From: Olsenella_K sp051878835
GTDB lineage: Bacteria > Actinomycetota > Coriobacteriia > Coriobacteriales > Atopobiaceae
Length of the DNA stretch: 8,306 nucleotides
NCBI GenBank assembly: GCA_051878835.1
Contig: JBJEKW010000068.1
Span: 1 to 8,306 of the forward strand
Reading direction: 5' to 3'
Part shown: positions 6,028-8,306 of the stretch, one piece after another
Numbering within the stretch: the stretch's first letter is position 1
Layout of the letters: every line of letters starts with the position of its first letter
Program-made: the position numbers and the translations under genes
Notes under the pieces: model-generated
The model's database searches: none
What the model saw: only the letters and a program-made list of their open reading frames with translations
Told to the model about the DNA's origin: nothing

Positions 6028-7362
6028 CTAGGCCATCAGCGGGTCCAGGAAGCCAAAGAGCCTCTGGTAGAACTGGTCCGCGTCGGCCAGGCAAGACAGC
6101 TGGTGCCCCGCGTGGTCGAAGCTGGCCACCTGGTGCCCCAGCTCGGGTCGGGCCTCGTTGGCCTTGCGCCACAGCTGGACCGAGAAGTACGCCGGCACCA
6201 GCGTGTCATGTGCGGAGTGCGCGAACAGCACGGGCACGGCAAGCTCGTCCGCCGAGTCCCAGGGGTTTGCCAGGGCGAAGTCGTATCCGCCCTCGCGGCC
6301 GCGCAGGTCCTTGCGGACCAGGTCGATGGCGGGGTGCACGTCGAAGCCCAGGCCGTGGTAGAAGGCGATGGCTGCATTCCAGGCGTCCGTGTAGGCGTTC
6401 TCGCTGACGACGGCGCGCACCTGCGAGGGCAGGGTGGCATCGCTGGCGGCCAGAAGCGCCGCCGCGGCGCCCATGGACGTGCCGTGCAGGGCTATGGACA
6501 CGCGCTCGCCATAGGTCTGCATAATCCAGCAGCACCATGCGATGAGGTCGCGCGAGTCCAGGTATCCCATGCCTATCCAACGTCCCTCGCTGTCGCCGTG
6601 GGCGCGCATCTGCACCAGCAGGACGCCGTAGCCCCTCTGGGCGTAGTGGCGTGCGTACAGAAGGCCGTCGGTCCAGGAGCCGTGGTAGTCGTGGGCATAG
6701 ATGACCCAGTTGCTGCATCCCCTGGCAGGAGGAACCACGCGTCCCGCCAGAAGCGTGCCGTCGGCAGACTTCGTCTGGACGACGCTCATGCCGCCAACCT
6801 GGTCCAGCCAGTCGGCTGTGGCCTGGGCCTCGACCTGGCGGGCCGCCTCGATGGAGCGGCGACGTGACTTCGGCAGGGGAGCCAGAAGCATCTGAGCGCG
6901 GGCGTCCGCCGGGTCCAGAAGGATGCCGCCCGGCTGGATGCGCCCTGCGGCGGGATTGGTCTGGGATTCCGTCGAGGGCTCGGCAGACGATGCCTGCGCC
7001 GCGTTCTGGCTGGCGGTGGGGGAGGGCGCCATGCCGTCGAAGTGGCCGAAGGCGTCCTGCGCATAGCGGGCGCCAACGTTCTTGGCGCCGATGAAGCCCA
7101 CGACGCATGCCACCACGAACACGATGGTGAGGGGCCACATGCCGATGAAGTACGCCGCCCAAGCCACGAACAGCAGGGCAATCAGCGTGGCGGCAAGGCG
7201 CACGAACGGCATGGGCCCCGGCTGCTCGGGCTCTGCCGCCTTGCGCGGCGTGGTGGTGGGCAGGCGGGTGATCCATGCCAGGGAGCGCACTTGGGCGGGT
7301 GCCGCCTGGCTGGCCTGACGCAGGGTCTTCGTGGGGGCGGACTGGACTGGCACCTGACGCAT
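6028..7362 (-). CDS. Membrane-anchored alpha/beta hydrolase (COG1073/YqkD-like)
   Basis: A 444-aa protein. The C-terminal half is an alpha/beta hydrolase of the serine aminopeptidase S33/COG1073 type. It has the oxyanion-side motif YAHDYHGSW (about 222-230), the family's RAHGDSEG, nucleophile Ser296 in HGTSMGAA, acid Asp386 in SAHDTLVP and base His420 in DHAGHQLS, so the triad is complete. N-terminally there are about 50 polar residues without a signal peptide, then two hydrophobic segments (about 56-74 and 77-92) with a Met-Trp-Pro turn. A low-complexity Ser/Ala/Pro/Gln linker (about 112-140) follows. With two membrane passes and a basic N-terminus, the catalytic domain would face the cytoplasm; if only one segment spans, it would be outside. 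ATG at 7362 is chosen because AAGGAG (7368-7373) precedes it; the frame is open to 7470 but that part lies in the leader. The substrate is unknown: peptidase, esterase or lipase activity are all possible. It is upstream of suf but separated by a probable terminator. Confidence 0.88.
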   Translation of the reverse strand: MRQVPVQSAPTKTLRQASQAAPAQVRSLAWITRLPTTTPRKAAEPEQPGPMPFVRLAATLIALLFVAWAAYFIGMWPLTIVFVVACVVGFIGAKNVGARYAQDAFGHFDGMAPSPTASQNAAQASSAEPSTESQTNPAAGRIQPGGILLDPADARAQMLLAPLPKSRRRSIEAARQVEAQATADWLDQVGGMSVVQTKSADGTLLAGRVVPPARGCSNWVIYAHDYHGSWTDGLLYARHYAQRGYGVLLVQMRAHGDSEGRWIGMGYLDSRDLIAWCCWIMQTYGERVSIALHGTSMGAAAALLAASDATLPSQVRAVVSENAYTDAWNAAIAFYHGLGFDVHPAIDLVRKDLRGREGGYDFALANPWDSADELAVPVLFAHSAHDTLVPAYFSVQLWRKANEARPELGHQVASFDHAGHQLSCLADADQFYQRLFGFLDPLMA

Positions 7363-7434
7363 GGCGGCTCCTTGGGTTGATTCGTGTGCGTAACCCGCTA
7401 TGGTACGCCGTTTGTCTCGTATGCCCGGTGCCTT

Positions 7435-7459
7435 GCCAAAACGTGCACAAACGGGGTTG
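7435..7459 (+). repeat. Upstream copy of a 25-bp imperfect direct repeat
   Basis: It begins GCCAAAACGTG and matches 7666-7690 at 20 of 25 positions by eye, with the first 11 bases identical; both copies are followed within two bases by CGCG. The copies are 231 bp apart. This one overlaps the TTGTGC inverted repeat and lies in the hydrolase leader. Confidence 0.6.
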
Positions 7460-7533
7460 TGCGCGGCCACATTGGCGCTGCCAGCGGTGCCCTACGGCCG
7501 TCGCGTACGCCGCAGCCGGCGGGTGTTGGGCAT

Positions 7534-7563
7534 ATATAACCCATTCTGTCTAATTATTCGCAA
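7534..7563 (-). promoter_or_regulatory. Candidate promoter of the hydrolase gene
   Basis: On the minus strand TTGCGA (7558-7563) is followed after 18 bases by TTATAT (7534-7539), with TATATA one base further on. The spacing is slightly long and the -35 box moderate. It implies a leader of about 165 nt before the hydrolase start. Confidence 0.4.
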
Positions 7564-7665
7564 TTTGTTCTACGTTCGTAACTGTAAACACGTATGAACA
7601 AGCTGCAATTCTTTTGCATTCGGCGACGTTTACCAATTGCTTGCCGCCGATGGCGACCGCAGCGC

Positions 7666-7690
7666 GCCAAAACGTGTTCAAATTGTGTTG
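7666..7690 (+). repeat. Promoter-proximal copy of the 25-bp repeat
   Basis: This copy starts GCCAAAACGTG like the one at 7435 and continues TTCAAATTG. It covers the -35 region of the PTS promoter, ending nine bases before the -10 box, a position where a bound regulator would directly affect polymerase. Confidence 0.6.
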
Positions 7691-7704
7691 CGCGTATGTA
7701 TAAT
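7676..7704 (+). promoter_or_regulatory. Probable promoter of the mannose-family PTS operon
   Basis: A perfect TATAAT (7699-7704), directly preceded by TATG, is the best -10 box in the window. A -35 hexamer at the 17-base distance reads GTTCAA (7676-7681), a poor match to TTGACA, which suggests dependence on an activator. Transcription would start near 7711, giving a leader of about 93 nt. There is no GG/GC sigma-54 signature (the mode used by many Firmicutes mannose-family PTS operons). Confidence 0.65.
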
Positions 7705-7717
7705 CTATGGCCGGATT

Positions 7718-7758
7718 TTCGCCAGCCGCTTTCGCTGGCGGACCGTCCAGGCGCCAGC
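7718..7758 (+). other. Competing hairpins in the PTS mRNA leader
   Basis: CGCCAGC (7720-7726) pairs with GCTGGCG (7734-7740) around a seven-base loop, and the stem extends by a T-G and a T-A pair. The same GCTGGCG can pair with a second CGCCAGC at 7752-7758; both copies are the nine-base repeat CGCCAGCCG. The two structures exclude each other. No T-run follows, so this is not an intrinsic terminator. The Shine-Dalgarno (7791-7796) is outside both stems. Confidence 0.45.
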
Positions 7759-7803
7759 CGGGCGGCCGTTCCAACCATAGGCCCTACAGAAAGGAGCCGA
7801 TCG

Positions 7804-8235
7804 ATGAAGTACCTTCTGATCGTCAGCCACGGCACCATGGCGCCGGGCGTAAAGAGCGTCCTGGAGATGCTGCTTGGCCCGCGTGACAACGTGCTGGCCT
7901 ACAGCATGGAGGACGGCGTGGGCGCCGACGAGTTCGTCGCCAACCTGAAAAAGGTCATCGAGCCCATTACCCCCGATGACGAGGTCGTCGTCCTGGGCGA
8001 CATCATCGGCGGCTCCCCGCTGACGAATACCCTGAACACCCTGACCGAGAAGGGTTTGCTGCCCCACACCATCGCCTTTGGCGGCGTGAACCTGCCCATG
8101 GCAATCAGTGCCCTCATGGCCATCGAGGACGGCTTGGATGACGACGCCCTCAAGGCTCAGATACTCAGCGAGTCGAAGGAAGCCATCAAGCTGGTGGAGC
8201 TCGACGTCGCTGACGAGGATGAGGACGATCTGTAA
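7804..8235 (+). CDS. PTS mannose-family EIIA component
   Basis: A 143-aa cytoplasmic phosphocarrier of the EIIA-Man family (fructose/mannose/sorbose PTS). It takes phosphate from HPr and passes it to EIIB. His9 in MKYLLIVSHGT is the phosphorylation site, matching His10 in E. coli ManX. Further family landmarks are the EMLLG helix (21-25), DIIGGSPLTN (66-75) with the conserved Asp66, and GVNLPM (94-99). The length matches a free-standing EIIA rather than an EIIAB fusion. It ends in a strongly acidic tail, DVADEDEDDL. ATG at 7804 has AAGGAG seven bases upstream (7791-7796). The frame is open upstream to 7594, but that part crosses the promoter and leader. It is the first gene of an operon continuing with EIIB. 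The sugar cannot be told from EIIA alone. Confidence 0.95.
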   Translation: MKYLLIVSHGTMAPGVKSVLEMLLGPRDNVLAYSMEDGVGADEFVANLKKVIEPITPDDEVVVLGDIIGGSPLTNTLNTLTEKGLLPHTIAFGGVNLPMAISALMAIEDGLDDDALKAQILSESKEAIKLVELDVADEDEDDL

Positions 8236-8277
8236 GCAAGCAAGAAGTACTGACGCATTGAGAGGAGGACACAAGCA

Positions 8278-8306
8278 ATGATCACGTTCGTTCGCATCGA
8301 CGACCG
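8278..8306 (+). CDS. PTS mannose-family EIIB component, partial (5' end)
   Basis: Only the first codons are in the window, reading MITFVRIDDR. This is the typical start of EIIB-Man/Sor proteins, which continue RIDDRLIHGQV with the phosphorylated histidine just beyond the window edge. A strong AGGAGG lies nine bases upstream. It begins 42 bp after the EIIA stop on the same strand, so the two are probably one transcript, followed in most such operons by EIIC and EIID. Confidence 0.85.

Larger units (their letters stand above)
7363..7803. other. 441-bp divergent intergenic region
   Basis: This stretch between the hydrolase (minus) and EIIA (plus) contains no gene I can support. Frames running into it from both sides lack ribosome binding sites and family similarity. 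Positions 7530-7705 are clearly more AT-rich than the genes. It holds a candidate promoter for each flanking gene, a 25-bp imperfect direct repeat, several related AATTG-type elements, an inverted repeat at 7443-7464 (GCACAA/TTGTGC around a six-base centre) and paired hairpins in the EIIA leader. No tRNA or known riboswitch is apparent. Confidence 0.7.

Noticed and set aside
7594..7803. A 70-residue N-terminal extension of EIIA
   Set aside because: It would run across the TATAAT box and leader hairpins, and the ATG at 7804 has an AAGGAG and matches the family start exactly.
1..8306. CRISPR arrays, insertion sequences, phage or defence genes, tRNA/rRNA genes
   Set aside because: No regularly spaced repeats, terminal inverted repeats, transposase or integrase motifs, or tRNA-like cloverleaf were seen; the content is housekeeping and sugar uptake.

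Overview
The window is a GC-rich bacterial chromosomal segment. Its core is a complete SUF iron-sulfur cluster assembly operon on the minus strand. The zinc-type SufU scaffold/transfer protein, the absence of SufA/SufE, an Rrf2/IscR-like regulator and a neighbouring mannose-family PTS together suggest a high-GC Gram-positive anaerobe. A member of Coriobacteriia (Olsenella/Atopobium/Collinsella type) is my best guess. That is an inference from gene content and composition, with no marker gene in the window to prove it.

Layout, in the direction of minus-strand transcription. A membrane-anchored alpha/beta hydrolase (7362 to 6028) comes first, followed by a strong hairpin that probably terminates it. 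After about 265 bp of promoter/leader DNA come sufC (5762-4983), sufB (4983-3568), sufD (3568-2429), sufS (2424-1147), sufU (1160-666) and an Rrf2-family regulator (602-90). The sufC/B and sufB/D junctions are both TAATG, sharing one base. sufD/sufS are 4 bp apart, sufS/sufU overlap by 14 bp, and the regulator follows after 63 bp. The last 89 bp of the window hold only weak hairpins.

On the plus strand, divergent from the hydrolase, a 441-bp intergenic region (7363-7803) carries a near-consensus -10 box, repeated sequence elements and competing hairpins. It leads into a mannose-family PTS operon: EIIA (7804-8235) and the first ten codons of EIIB (8278 to the window edge).

How the genes work together: SufS takes sulfur from cysteine and SufU accepts the persulfide. 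The SufB-SufC-SufD complex builds the cluster, powered by SufC ATP hydrolysis. The Rrf2 protein carries a cysteine cluster fit to bind an Fe-S cluster, so it probably reports cluster status back to the operon. The hydrolase and the PTS have no evident link to this pathway.

I see no clearly new system here. The points most worth a second look are non-coding: the repeated elements upstream of the PTS operon and the mutually exclusive hairpins in the hydrolase-suf and PTS leader regions. Others are the C-B-D-S-U-regulator gene order and the extra cysteines in the Rrf2 protein and SufU.
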